64,000 bases of DNA from DATMNR01 sp963702765 (GCA_963702765.1 CAVPEB010000027.1:124001-188000); one strand, 5' to 3'. Positions 54,018 through 63,061 are shown, counted from the stretch's first letter. Program-made: numbers and translations. The notes: a model not told the origin generated them from the letters alone.

Positions 54018-55418
54018 TTATTTGAACCAGCTCCGTATAGTTTCAAGAAATCCACGTTTGGCAGGTTTTGCTTGGGATTCATTTGTGTTAGCTGGTTGAG
54101 CCATTGAGGTTCCCATCGGCATACCTGGCCCACCTGGTAACTGCTGCGGTTGCTGTGGCATTCCCGGATAACTTACATTCCCTCCAACACGGCCTACAAC
54201 TTGTTGTCCACCTTGATATGCAGCTGGATTATATCCTTGCGCTTGCGGGACGCCAGTAGCTCCTGGAGGTGGCACCGGTGCATTCCATTGCATACCAGCA
54301 GGAGGTTGAGGTTGTGCATTTTGAAATCCCTGCGGGGGAGGCATTGCCCCCTGCGATGGCGCTTGCCATCGTGAGCCAGCCTCAGGTGAGGGGAAATATG
54401 GAGCAGATGAGGCCACACCAAGCATGGATGAAAAAACATTCGCCGCCACTTCGCTCTGCTCCTGAGGAACATTTTCGGCTCGTGGACGACTTGGGACTGG
54501 CATATTTTCAATGCGAGGAGCAGTTCCATAAGGCCGTATATTTCCCATTGACTGCATTGGTGGTGGCTGATCATCAAAAGAACGTAACCAGCCAGGCACA
54601 GCATTTGCATCAATTAATGATGATCCAGAGAGTCCACTATTTCCTGCTGAGGCTTGTCCTGGCTGGCTTGTTCCAAATGTTTGCGCTTGATCCCCTTCAC
54701 GAAGCCATGTTGGCAATGAATTCGCATCCAGCAACGATGATGCATTTAAGCCCGAAGGTTGGTTCTGAAAACTCTGAGGTGGAAGTTGTGTGTTATTGTA
54801 AGCTGGGTCTGGCGTATACATATTCCCACGAACCTGGTTGGTCTGAGGTTGAGCATCACCCCAAACGCTGCTCTGAGGCACAAATGGTTGTGGAGATTGC
54901 GGCATCGACTTCATCCAATCCGGCAAATCATCGGGCTGAATTAGACTCGCAGCAGAAAAGTTTTGCTGGCTATCGGGCGTAACAGGCATTGGTCCCGTCG
55001 AAGAGTGTACCCAGGAAGGCAGAGATTGTTCGTCGATGAGTGAGCGAGCTGGAAGCCCCTCTGGCGGTATATTACCACCATCGGTTTGAGGCGCTGCCAT
55101 CGATGCTGGACGCCAGGCAGGATACTTACCTGAATTGCCCTTTTCTATCATCTCTGCATCTTCTTGACGCATCCAACTCGGCAAAGCTCCCTCATCGATG
55201 AGGTCAGACGTAGAAAAATGAGATTGATCATTTACTGGTGCGTTTGATCGCTCATTTACACGCAACGATTCGAGCCATGTTGGTAATTCGGTCTGGCCGC
55301 GGAAGTCTTTTTGCGGTTCCATTTCCCTTTGATTCTCGCTATAGAGTGGCATTCCACAACGTTGGCAGTTTGCCAGGCCAACCTGCACCATTTCACCACA
55401 GCTCTTACATGTGATCAC
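54018..55418 (-). CDS. Zinc-ribbon protein with repeated LPxWL motifs
   Basis: 466 residues from GTG 55418, with AGGA upstream. The N-terminus is a zinc ribbon, C4-x2-C7 and C18-x2-C21 (MITCKSCGEMV, NCQRCGMPLY). A long disordered Ser/Pro/Gln-rich region follows, in which a short motif recurs: TELPTWLESL, SDLIDEGALPSWMRQ, RSLIDEQSLPSWVHS, ASLIQPDDLPDWMKS, SSLLDANSLPTWLRE and SSLIDANAVPGWLRS. The C-terminus KRGFLETIRSWFK is an amphipathic, basic helix that could touch membranes. The protein looks like a multivalent scaffold offering several identical peptides to a partner. It lies 100 bases upstream of the MutL-like gene on the same strand. Confidence 0.72.
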   Translation of the reverse strand: MITCKSCGEMVQVGLANCQRCGMPLYSENQREMEPQKDFRGQTELPTWLESLRVNERSNAPVNDQSHFSTSDLIDEGALPSWMRQEDAEMIEKGNSGKYPAWRPASMAAPQTDGGNIPPEGLPARSLIDEQSLPSWVHSSTGPMPVTPDSQQNFSAASLIQPDDLPDWMKSMPQSPQPFVPQSSVWGDAQPQTNQVRGNMYTPDPAYNNTQLPPQSFQNQPSGLNASSLLDANSLPTWLREGDQAQTFGTSQPGQASAGNSGLSGSSLIDANAVPGWLRSFDDQPPPMQSMGNIRPYGTAPRIENMPVPSRPRAENVPQEQSEVAANVFSSMLGVASSAPYFPSPEAGSRWQAPSQGAMPPPQGFQNAQPQPPAGMQWNAPVPPPGATGVPQAQGYNPAAYQGGQQVVGRVGGNVSYPGMPQQPQQLPGGPGMPMGTSMAQPANTNESQAKPAKRGFLETIRSWFK

Positions 55419-55811
55419 TTCTGTTCCTCACTTCCGCCAGATGGCGATTTGCGTGTCCAAACTTTAACAGTTTACGCAGTGTATCATGCTTTTTCATTAC
55501 TTGGCAACGACTACGAGGTAACAATGAGACGTATTGATATAATACAATACATATATTTTATGGCACCCTAAAGTACTATAGACAAGAGGTATTCAAATAA
55601 AGGAAGCACACTTTGAACTCGTGTGTCTGATCTTTTTAATCTGTCTGCAATAGCTCTCATTTTAAAGAACTGGAATTTTATGCAATCTGTAACAAAATCC
55701 CCCTAATTTCTCAGTCATCGAAACAAAAATATACCCTCATGACCCATTGATAGCAGTCTATATAATGAAAAGCGAGCAGAAGAAACAGCCTTTAGGAAAG
55801 AGAATATATAA
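55419..55811. other. AT-rich divergent intergenic region
   Basis: No gene. GTATTGATATAATAC (55531-55545) contains TATAAT and a 5-bp dyad, a candidate -10 element; the matching -35 is unclear. It separates the LPxWL gene from a plus-strand membrane gene. Confidence 0.4.
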
Positions 55812-56297
55812 TTGAAAACTATTACACAATGCAGATTTTTGCAGCCCTGGCGATGGAGAAGAGCAGCTTTCGCTGGTGTATTTGCAACAGTAGCCTATAC
55901 CATTGCAATGGAGGGGGATATGGCCCTGACGGGGAATCGCTTCAACGATATTCGTTTCATTCAGGGCATGATCGGCGGTAAAGAGGCACAGAAAAAACGC
56001 TTTTCAATCCTTGCATGGACTCTCCATTTGCTTAACGGAGCGCTCCTGGGAGAGCTCTATGCAGCAATCTTCAAACGTTTTCTTCCAGGTCCAAACTGGT
56101 TAAGAGGGGCCATTTTTGGAGAATTATTCATCCTTTCGGCGTGGTGGTTAACTCCCTTAGCAGATAAACATCACCCGATGATTAAAAGTGGCGAACTACC
56201 AAAACTCGCAACGCGGACTTCATTTCTTCAGAACGTTGTTCGTCACTTTATTTTCGGGATAACCCTGGGGTTGCTCTACCACGATAAGAGAAGTTAG
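55812..56297 (+). CDS. Membrane protein (DUF6789-like pattern)
   Basis: 161 residues from TTG 55812, with AGGAAAGAG upstream. Helices AAFAGVFATVAYTIAM, LHLLNGALLGELYAAIF, LRGAIFGELFILSAWWL and FIFGITLGLLY with polar loops (MEGDMALTGNRFND, ADKHHPMIKSGELPK). The gene looks real and resembles small YqhR/DUF6789-type membrane proteins, but I cannot be sure of the family. It is convergent with the next gene and overlaps it by four bases. Confidence 0.6.
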   Translation: MKTITQCRFLQPWRWRRAAFAGVFATVAYTIAMEGDMALTGNRFNDIRFIQGMIGGKEAQKKRFSILAWTLHLLNGALLGELYAAIFKRFLPGPNWLRGAIFGELFILSAWWLTPLADKHHPMIKSGELPKLATRTSFLQNVVRHFIFGITLGLLYHDKRS

Positions 56298-56744
56298 ATC
56301 ATTCTATCAATCAAACGGCTGATGTAAGGCAGCCGATAATCCGGCCTCATGAAGGCCATAACTGTCAAGAAGACAGCTAGAATAATCATCACCCAAAAGA
56401 CGACAAATGAAAGCAGTCCCAGGCCGAAAGCGATCATACCCCCGATTACAAAGATTCCACCCAGGAAAAGCTTGAGAACGCCTACGACAGCCAGTACAAC
56501 TGAGAGTGTGCCAAAAACAAACGCAGATTGCAACCCATGTCTTCGCACATTGCGATTTCTCTCAAAATAGAAGACGCCTAAGCCAAGCAACCAGGCCAGT
56601 ATCCAGCCTATTACAGGGACAAACAATCCCAGGAGTAAACTCAAAGGATAAATTAAAGCGCTTTCAACACGTTCAGGAAGTCCCAATCTTGTCTGGGTGT
56701 CAGCATATGATCTGCTTCTTGTTAATGGATCTCTATTCATCATG
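56294..56744 (-). CDS. DUF4870-like membrane protein
   Basis: About 149 residues from tandem ATGs at 56744/56741. A polar N-terminus (NRDPLTRSRSYADTQT) precedes four helices: ALIYPLSLLLGLFVPVIGWIL, RRHGLQSAFVFGTLSVVLAVVGVL, GGIFVIGGMIAFGLGLLSFVVFW and MIILAVFLTVMAF. YFERNRNVRRHGLQS matches the conserved segment (F-x-x-x-E-S-R-F-V-R-F-H-A-x-Q-S) of DUF4870/Tic20-like proteins. Function unknown; it probably sits in the cytoplasmic membrane. Confidence 0.72.
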
Positions 56745-57004
56745 TATTGCCTCATTCTGTATTTAGTGTACAGGCTTCAATCTCTGCTCTGTCCTACGAC
56801 ATTGACACTATTTCCAAAAAGCCCTACACCTGTTTACCAATTTGCTTCTGAAATGTATACGTATTTCCCTGTTCCACGTTGCAATTTCCTTGAGAATCAC
56901 CAGGAATGGGAGAAATAATCAGGACTTGCTGATAGTTGATCCTCTACCGTATAATTGGTTCAGAACTCAATACGCATCATATATTTTCAGGAGGCACGAC
57001 TACC

Positions 57005-57367
57005 ATGGGTGGCCCAGCATTAATGATTATAGACCATCAAGGCATATTCGAAGCGAGCTTGCTCGGTTTCATACTATCACTTCCCATAGTACTATTTTTA
57101 GCCTATTGGATAAGCGCTGTAAAAAGACCAATGGTCGTTGTTATCGGCGCGTTTATCGGAGGCTTTCTCGGTTTTCTCATCATTCTTTCCTGGGTAGGCA
57201 CACTGATCTTTGACACGGTATTGCCAGGTGCTACTGCAGGAGGAACGTTTTTTGGTTCATTGCTCTTTTGCTCCGCGCTTGGATTAAGCTTCGCAGTTAT
57301 ATCAGATCTGATCGTAGCACGCATGACCGCAAAAGATTATCGAAGACCAGTTGTTGTTCACGAGTGA
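57005..57367 (+). CDS. Three-helix membrane protein upstream of holA
   Basis: About 120 residues from ATG 57005, with AGGAGG 10 bases upstream. ASLLGFILSLPIVLFLAYWI, VVVIGAFIGGFLGFLIILSWVG and FFGSLLFCSALGLSFAVISDLI are membrane helices, and the C-terminal tail MTAKDYRRPVVVHE is cytosolic. No family is recognised. It is 13 bases before holA, so likely cotranscribed. Confidence 0.65.
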   Translation: MGGPALMIIDHQGIFEASLLGFILSLPIVLFLAYWISAVKRPMVVVIGAFIGGFLGFLIILSWVGTLIFDTVLPGATAGGTFFGSLLFCSALGLSFAVISDLIVARMTAKDYRRPVVVHE

Positions 57368-57380
57368 AAAACGAGCGGGC

Positions 57381-58413
57381 ATGTTTTATCTACTGCATGG
57401 TAATGATGAATTTACCTGCCGGGAACACTTAAAAAGGCTTTGCCAACAGGGAAATTTCGAATTTAACCAGGATACTTACTCGGGCGGTGAGGTCGATGTG
57501 ATGACTATCACTGCTACTTGTAATACCTTCCCATTTCTATCAGATCAGCGGCTTGTCATCCTTAGATGGACTGCCCAAACGCAGGCGAGGCGAGGATAGC
57601 GGAGAAACAAAACAAACGCCTGAAAAAAGTGACAAGCCTAAAAAAGGCAAAAAGGGAAGTAAAAATCGCACCGCAACACGTGCTGGTTTTGAAAAAAGTC
57701 TCGCCGAGTATATACGAGAACTTCCAGAAACTACGGTACTGATTGTACTGGCCGATGAAGAACTTACTTCAAGCAGTCCATTGCTCAAAGCCGCGGAAGA
57801 GTATGGAAAGGTGATTCAGTGTACACTCCCCAAGGGAGCTGCTGTTGAAAGCTGGATCAACAAAAGAGCAAACAGTCTCGGCGTAAAAATCAGCTCTGAT
57901 GCGACTACTATTCTGGCAAATTTTATTGGCAACCAGCTTCGTTTGTTAGCAAATGAGCTTGATAAACTAGCCACCTATGTTGGACCAGGCGCAACTATCA
58001 CAGTAGAAGATGTACGCCTGCTATCAACGCAGGTGCAAGAGGCACGTATTTTTGATTTGACCGACGCCCTTGCACAGCGCAATCGCAAACAGGCGCTTGA
58101 TATACTGCATGACTTGCTTGCTGATGGAGAACCGCCACTCAAACTTATCAGCACGATCACCTCACAGGTAAGATCATTATTGCTGGTCAAAGAGCTTGCT
58201 GATGAGGGGCTGCGTGTTTCACAAATCGTCTCGGCTACAGGTATGGCACCATTCGTGGCTGAAAAAGCCTTGCGCCAAATCGGGAAGTTTAGTACAGCTC
58301 AGCTTGAAGGAGCTTATCACGAATTATTGTCAACCGATGCTGCATTAAAGCGTAGTCGCCTGACGCCTGACCTGGCTTTAGATCTACTAGTTGTTAATTT
58401 CGGCAAGCATTAG
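57381..58413 (+). pseudogene. holA: DNA polymerase III delta subunit (HolA), one-base frameshift
   Basis: Two overlapping frames make a complete HolA of about 340 residues. From ATG 57381: MFYLLHGNDEFTCREHLKRL, NTFPFLSDQRLVIL, the N-terminal clamp-loader part. Near 57560 the frame slips by one base and continues as DGLPKRRRGEDSGE, then FEKSLAEYIRELPETTVLIVLAD, CTLPKGAAVESWINKRANSLG, FIGNQLRLLANELDKLATYVG, EARIFDLTDALAQRNRKQALDIL and the C-terminal collar helices. HolA opens the sliding clamp in the clamp-loader complex and is essential, so the gene should be functional; the break is most likely a sequencing indel, or less likely a translational frameshift. Confidence 0.88.
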
Positions 58414-58435
58414 GGATAACAAGAGAACGACTGGT

Positions 58436-58945
58436 TTATTCCTTCACAGCTCGAGGTTCAAAATCGACCGTCCCGCTCTTTCCTCCACTTTTACGAGCTA
58501 CATATGCCTGTTCAAGTGTAATAGTTGTATCAACACCTTTACACATATCGTAAATCGTAAGCGCGGCAATAGTCGCTGCCATAAGCGCCTCCACATCTAC
58601 CCCGGTCTTATAGGTCGTGCGTGTTCGCGACTCTATATGAATAACCCCCTGGGTGCTATCGATTGTAAATTGTAGATCGATGTGCGTCATTGGCAAAGGA
58701 TGGCAGAGGGGGATAAGTTGTGATGTCTGTTTGGCAGCCATAATGCCAGCAATTTTTGCTACTTCCAGGACACTACCTTTCGACACCTGGTTGGTCTCGA
58801 TCAGGTGAATAGTATGCGGCGCGAGACGTACCTTTGCTTTAGCAATAGATTCGCGCAGTGTTTCTGGTCGATCGGTTACATCGACCATGTGAATATTACC
58901 GCTCTCATCCAGGTGTGTCAGATGCTTATTCGAGTCAGCCGTCAT
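58436..58945 (-). CDS. moaC: Cyclic pyranopterin monophosphate synthase MoaC
   Basis: 169 residues starting at ATG 58945 after GAAGGAAGG. THLDESGNIHMVDVTDRPET, AKIAGIMAAKQTSQLIPLCHPLPMTHID, YKTGVDVEALMAATIAALTIYDMCKG and VARKSGGKSGTVD are the standard MoaC motifs, with the catalytic lysine and Asp in the KSGGKSG and MCKGVD regions. The enzyme makes cyclic pyranopterin monophosphate in molybdenum cofactor biosynthesis. No other moa genes are adjacent. It is convergent with holA. Confidence 0.95.
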   Translation of the reverse strand: MTADSNKHLTHLDESGNIHMVDVTDRPETLRESIAKAKVRLAPHTIHLIETNQVSKGSVLEVAKIAGIMAAKQTSQLIPLCHPLPMTHIDLQFTIDSTQGVIHIESRTRTTYKTGVDVEALMAATIAALTIYDMCKGVDTTITLEQAYVARKSGGKSGTVDFEPRAVKE

Positions 58946-59420
58946 AGAAATTCCTTCCTTCGCTACCTACCTGCCTGTAATGGTTTCTTAGACATGTTAT
59001 CACGAATCAATGTTGTTGTGAGCGTTCAATGCCTGTTTCGACCGCTTAATCCTCGTTGAGTCGTAATGTCTGAGACATAGATGGCTGTATCGAGAAAAAT
59101 CCCATCAGGAGCACCATATGTGCAACTAATGGATCTATCGCTCGAATTGACGGTGCAAACTTGTTGCCTATTGCGACAATCTGATACTTTTCGAAGTGAT
59201 ACTCATACTGCTTCTCTTCTCATAACAACAGTATTTTATAAATTCTATGTGATAAGGTTGGGTCTGAGTCCGTATTCTATCATATACTACGCGAATATTT
59301 CCGTACTTTAGCACACTTCCCATATGGTTGAACATGCTAAAATAGAACAACAGCGATCTGGCGAGAGAGGCGTTGCCAGTTTGAATAAATCCGTTGATAT
59401 ATAATGTTTCAGGAGTGCGC
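58946..59420. other. Intergenic region upstream of ABC ATPases
   Basis: No gene seen on either strand; frames are short and of poor composition. It must contain promoters for moaC and for the ABC operon. Confidence 0.35.
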
Positions 59421-60395
59421 ATGCCAGAACCGCTCGTAATCTGTGATAACCTGGTCAAAATATATAAAGTTGCTGACCTGGAAGTGGTTGCCCTACAGGG
59501 ACTGGACCTAGAGGTCATGCCAGGTGAAATGATGGCCATCGTTGGTGTATCAGGATCAGGCAAAACCACATTACTCAATATACTTAGCAGCCTGGATGTT
59601 CCAAGCGCGGGGAAATGTGTTGTAGATGGAAATGATCTTACCCGTTTAAGCCAGGCGCAACGCATTCGTTATGAGCGTTTCACGGTTGGTCATGTCTGGC
59701 AACAGAGCGGGCGCAATCTGCTGCCAGAGCTTAGCATCCAGGATAATGTCGAGCTGCCTCAGGTGCTTGGTGGCGTTAATTCCTCACGCAGGTCCAGGAA
59801 AGCCCAGGAATTATTGGAACTGGTTGGATTGGGAGGTATGGGCAAGAAGCGACCTGACCAGCTTTCCGGTGGAGAGCAACAAAGAGCTGCTATTGCGGTT
59901 GCTCTTGCTAACGAACCAAAACTGTTACTGGGAGATGAGCCAACCGGTGAGTTGGACTCCATCTCAGCCAATGAAATACTGACACTGTTGCGCACGCTCA
60001 ATCGCCAACTCGGACTGACTATCATCATTGTGACGCATGACGTGGCTATAGCTGCGCTTGTGGATCGCACAATTGCTATTCGAGATGGACGCACCAGCAC
60101 CGAAACTGTGCGCCGCGATGCCCCACTTGAGGCAATACACGAACATACGCTCGCGAGCAGCGCGGTGATCGGCTTGCCTAGCGAGACGCATAGAGAGTCA
60201 GTCGTTATCGACAGAGCAGGTCGGCTTCAACTCCCCAAGGAAGCGCTCGAGCGCATCTCTTTTAATGGGCGTGCCGAAATTCGCATCGTCAATGATCACG
60301 TGGAACTGTGGCCGCTTGGAACTGGCGCTAATGGATTTTCGCTTGATGGAGACCAGCAAATAGAGAATCAGGCAACGCGCGATGAGGTGAATTGA
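59421..60395 (+). CDS. MacB/LolD-type ABC ATPase with AbrB-like C-terminal domain
   Basis: 324 residues from ATG 59421, with AGGAG five bases upstream. Residues 1-225 are a LolD/MacB-type ATPase: VALQGLDLEVMPGEMMAIVG, Walker A GVSGSGKTTL, signature QLSGGEQQRAAIAVAL, Walker B LLLGDEPTGELD and H-loop VTHD. An extra C-terminal part (about 268-310) reads VVIDRAGRLQLPKEALERI and VNDHVELWPL, the swapped-hairpin pattern of AbrB/SpoVT DNA-binding domains. That fusion is unusual. Its stop overlaps the next ATPase start by one base. No FtsX/MacB permease is adjacent. Confidence 0.85.
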   Translation: MPEPLVICDNLVKIYKVADLEVVALQGLDLEVMPGEMMAIVGVSGSGKTTLLNILSSLDVPSAGKCVVDGNDLTRLSQAQRIRYERFTVGHVWQQSGRNLLPELSIQDNVELPQVLGGVNSSRRSRKAQELLELVGLGGMGKKRPDQLSGGEQQRAAIAVALANEPKLLLGDEPTGELDSISANEILTLLRTLNRQLGLTIIIVTHDVAIAALVDRTIAIRDGRTSTETVRRDAPLEAIHEHTLASSAVIGLPSETHRESVVIDRAGRLQLPKEALERISFNGRAEIRIVNDHVELWPLGTGANGFSLDGDQQIENQATRDEVN

Positions 60396-61093
60396 TGGAG
60401 CAAACAGCAGCATCCATAACGACAATTGTCGAAGCCAGAGGTGTGACCCGCGAGTTCCGCAGTAGTGGAGGTGTTGTACATGCTCTGCGTGGCATTGATA
60501 TGCGCATACTGCCTGGCGAATTCGTTGCCCTGCGTGGACGCTCAGGGTCGGGCAAGACGACACTACTCAATATTCTGATCGGGCTGGATAATCCCACTCA
60601 GGGACAGGTATTTGTTCTGGAGAAAGATCTGGCGACATTCAATGAGACGGAGCGCGCGCGACTGCGCCGGAACAGCATTGGCATGATGTTTCAGAATGCC
60701 CACCTCTTTCCTTCGCTCACCGCGCAAGAGAACGTCGAGATACCATTACGGCTTGCGCTGACAGACGCTAATCAACGTGAGAAGCTGTCTTATGATGCAT
60801 TGAAACGTGTTGGGCTGGCTAAACGCGCTCACCATCGTGGATTGGAGTTGTCAGGTGGTGAGCAACAACGCGTGGCGTTAGCAAGAGCATTAGTACACTC
60901 TCCACGCTTCATCGTAGCAGACGAGCCTACAGGTAACCTGGACTCGGTTACTGGACGCGATATCGCCACGCTTCTTCGTGAAACTGCGCAACAATCACAG
61001 ATTGGCCTGCTTGTGGCAACGCATGACGCCACAATCGTAGAAGCTGCCGACCGCGTTCTCAATATACTGGATGGGCGCATCGTTGATAGATGA
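60395..61093 (+). CDS. MacB/LolD-type ABC ATPase
   Basis: 232 residues from ATG 60395, coupled to the preceding ATPase by TGATG. HALRGIDMRILPGEFVALRG, Walker A GRSGSGKTTL, MMFQNAHLFPSLTAQENVE (Q-loop), signature LSGGEQQRVALARALV, Walker B FIVADEPTGNLD and ATHD are complete. It is shorter than its partner and lacks the AbrB tail. Two unlike ATPases in tandem suggest a heterodimeric motor for a MacB-like or lipoprotein-type transporter, with the permease elsewhere or replaced by the downstream membrane hydrolase. Confidence 0.9.
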   Translation: MEQTAASITTIVEARGVTREFRSSGGVVHALRGIDMRILPGEFVALRGRSGSGKTTLLNILIGLDNPTQGQVFVLEKDLATFNETERARLRRNSIGMMFQNAHLFPSLTAQENVEIPLRLALTDANQREKLSYDALKRVGLAKRAHHRGLELSGGEQQRVALARALVHSPRFIVADEPTGNLDSVTGRDIATLLRETAQQSQIGLLVATHDATIVEAADRVLNILDGRIVDR

Positions 61094-61141
61094 TGTATCT
61101 CCATGAGGGTGAAATATGCTAAGAGAGGCGGCGAACGCTAG

Positions 61142-62791
61142 ATGATACGCATGCGCAGACGAGCACCCCGTAGGGATATCAGATCGCCGGAACTTATTCG
61201 TCGCAAACGCCGAATCCGAAGAGCGCGTAACCTCCTGTTTCTCATCATCTTTCTGGCGATGTTCGGACTTGGTTTCAATCGTGTGATTGCCTATGAAGAT
61301 GGCATAAAGAGATCAACGTTTACAATTCAGGATGTTATTCCTGTGCCAGTGATCGAGATGAGACCTGCTAGCGGTGAAACGCCATTAGTAGCGATCGTTG
61401 CGCATGGCTTTGCTGGTAGTAAAGATCTGATGACTGGTTTTGGCGACGAACTGGCGCGTGCAGGTATAACGACGTACCTCTTTGACTTCCCGGGGCATGG
61501 GGAATCTCCTGTTCCGCTGGCTGACAATACATTCTCTGTACGTGTAGCACAAGAAAACATCACGACAGTTGGCGAAGTTGTTACGTATGCCCGTACTCAT
61601 AACAGCGTTACACGTCACCCGAATATCATCTTATTAGGGCACTCGATGGGATCTGCGGCTGTCGGCGATTACTCGATGGCGCACCCCGACGGTGATATTG
61701 TCTCGACCATCCTGGTTTCTCCGGTTGGACAAGAACAACCCACGTTAACGCAGCCCAAAAACTTGCTTATGCTGGCGGGCCAAAATGATATTCCATTCAC
61801 TACAGTCAACAGCACACGCATGCTGCAATTGGGATGTGGACTGAGTCAGCCGCCAGTTCTTCCAGCAGGATGCGGAAACCCGAATGATGGAACTGGTCGT
61901 CTCGCAGTAGTACTTACAGGACTGAACCACATTACGATACTGAACGCAAGCAGCACCTACGACGAGGTGCTCAGCTGGTTATACAGGGCCTACCCAAATC
62001 TGGTGAATACCGTGCATATGCAATCAAATATTCGCCTGTTCTGGCTACTGCTGGGCATTGCCGGAATTATACTGGCCGTGTTCCCGCTCAGTTCCCTTGC
62101 CCTCGACATGTTCGATATATATGGAGTAGTTCGACCTTTTCGAGGGCAAGATGTGTTATTCTTTGACCTGTGCGCAATAGTTGGCATCGCAGTTGCTATC
62201 GCGATCCAATATTTCTGGCGTCCCTTTGGCTTCATTCACGTATTGCTTGTGGACTATGTCAGCGGCTATTTTTTCATTACAGCAGTTGTGCTTGCGCTAA
62301 TAGTCTATATTGTACGAGGTATGGCACCTCTACCTGTATTTCGCCAGACAACAAAACAAATCGTTCTGGGTATTCTGCTCTGGTTATTCCTGTATATTAC
62401 ACTTGGCCAGCTTGTGACGTTTGCCTGGGAGCGTTTGACATTCACTCTACCGCGCCTGTGGCGTTTTATTCTCGTTTTTTTGATCATCTGGCCCCTCTTC
62501 CTGTTCGATGAAGGTATTAATCGAGGATATCAAGAAGAGGGAACGATTCGCGCTATCGTAAGCAGCCTGGCATTTAAGTTTCTCCTGATTGCAGGGCTAA
62601 TTGTGGCGATCCTGGTCACGCCTGGTCTGGATTTTTTGAGCATCGTACTGCCAGTATTGGTACTGGTATTTTTGTTACTGGTGGCTTTTGGCACACAGAT
62701 TTACGCAAGTGGACGAGCGGCCATTACCACCGCTACGTTGAGCGCACTGATACTTGCCTGGTGCATGTCTACTACTTTACCGATTAATTAA
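61142..62791 (+). CDS. Membrane-embedded alpha/beta hydrolase
   Basis: 549 residues. A basic N-terminus (RRRAPRRDIRSPELIRRKRR) leads to helix LLFLIIFLAMFGLGF, then an extracytoplasmic alpha/beta hydrolase domain: VAIVAHGFAGSKDLMTGF (oxyanion loop), LFDFPGHGESP, nucleophile LLGHSMGSAAV, LMLAGQNDIPF (Asp) and LTGLNHITIL (His). The C-terminal half (about 295-549) has seven or more helices, from LFWLLLGIAGIILAVFPL to ATLSALILAWCM. The basic tail is inside, so the catalytic domain faces outside. It lies 48 bases after the ABC ATPases and may be cotranscribed. It probably acts on lipids or exported esters. Confidence 0.8.
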   Translation: MIRMRRRAPRRDIRSPELIRRKRRIRRARNLLFLIIFLAMFGLGFNRVIAYEDGIKRSTFTIQDVIPVPVIEMRPASGETPLVAIVAHGFAGSKDLMTGFGDELARAGITTYLFDFPGHGESPVPLADNTFSVRVAQENITTVGEVVTYARTHNSVTRHPNIILLGHSMGSAAVGDYSMAHPDGDIVSTILVSPVGQEQPTLTQPKNLLMLAGQNDIPFTTVNSTRMLQLGCGLSQPPVLPAGCGNPNDGTGRLAVVLTGLNHITILNASSTYDEVLSWLYRAYPNLVNTVHMQSNIRLFWLLLGIAGIILAVFPLSSLALDMFDIYGVVRPFRGQDVLFFDLCAIVGIAVAIAIQYFWRPFGFIHVLLVDYVSGYFFITAVVLALIVYIVRGMAPLPVFRQTTKQIVLGILLWLFLYITLGQLVTFAWERLTFTLPRLWRFILVFLIIWPLFLFDEGINRGYQEEGTIRAIVSSLAFKFLLIAGLIVAILVTPGLDFLSIVLPVLVLVFLLLVAFGTQIYASGRAAITTATLSALILAWCMSTTLPIN

Positions 62792-62864
62792 ACTATCAAA
62801 AAGTTTATCAAGGGTGATTAATGTGGATTAACAAAATAGGCGCTATCTCGTGTAACTCACGAAA

Positions 62865-62898
62865 GGCCGATAAATCGGCGATGGGCGCGATAAATCGG
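62865..62898 (+). repeat. Dispersed repeat, CGATAAATCGGC type
   Basis: Contains CGATAAATCGGC twice with 17-base spacing. It matches 46475-46508 read in the other direction. It lies in the gene-free gap between the hydrolase and the methyltransferase. Confidence 0.5.
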
Positions 62899-62905
62899 CC
62901 CCTAC

Positions 62906-63002
62906 TACTCTGTCAAGTTTTATATGGCATAATGGGCCGGACACCCGCAAGGGGTGTCTCTACATTTCCCATTCCCACAGTCGAATCAAGCTTGACAGAG
63001 TA
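62906..63002. repeat. Nested inverted-repeat element (about 97 bp)
   Basis: TACTCTGTCAAG (62906-62917) and its exact complement CTTGACAGAGTA (62991-63002) enclose GACACCC-GCAAG-GGGTGTC (62940-62958). It is MITE-like in layout, next to another dispersed repeat. Confidence 0.55.
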
Positions 63003-63061
63003 CTACGGCTATCCGGATCCATTTGTTAATCAGCATAATCGGCACCGCAAGGTTTAAATCT

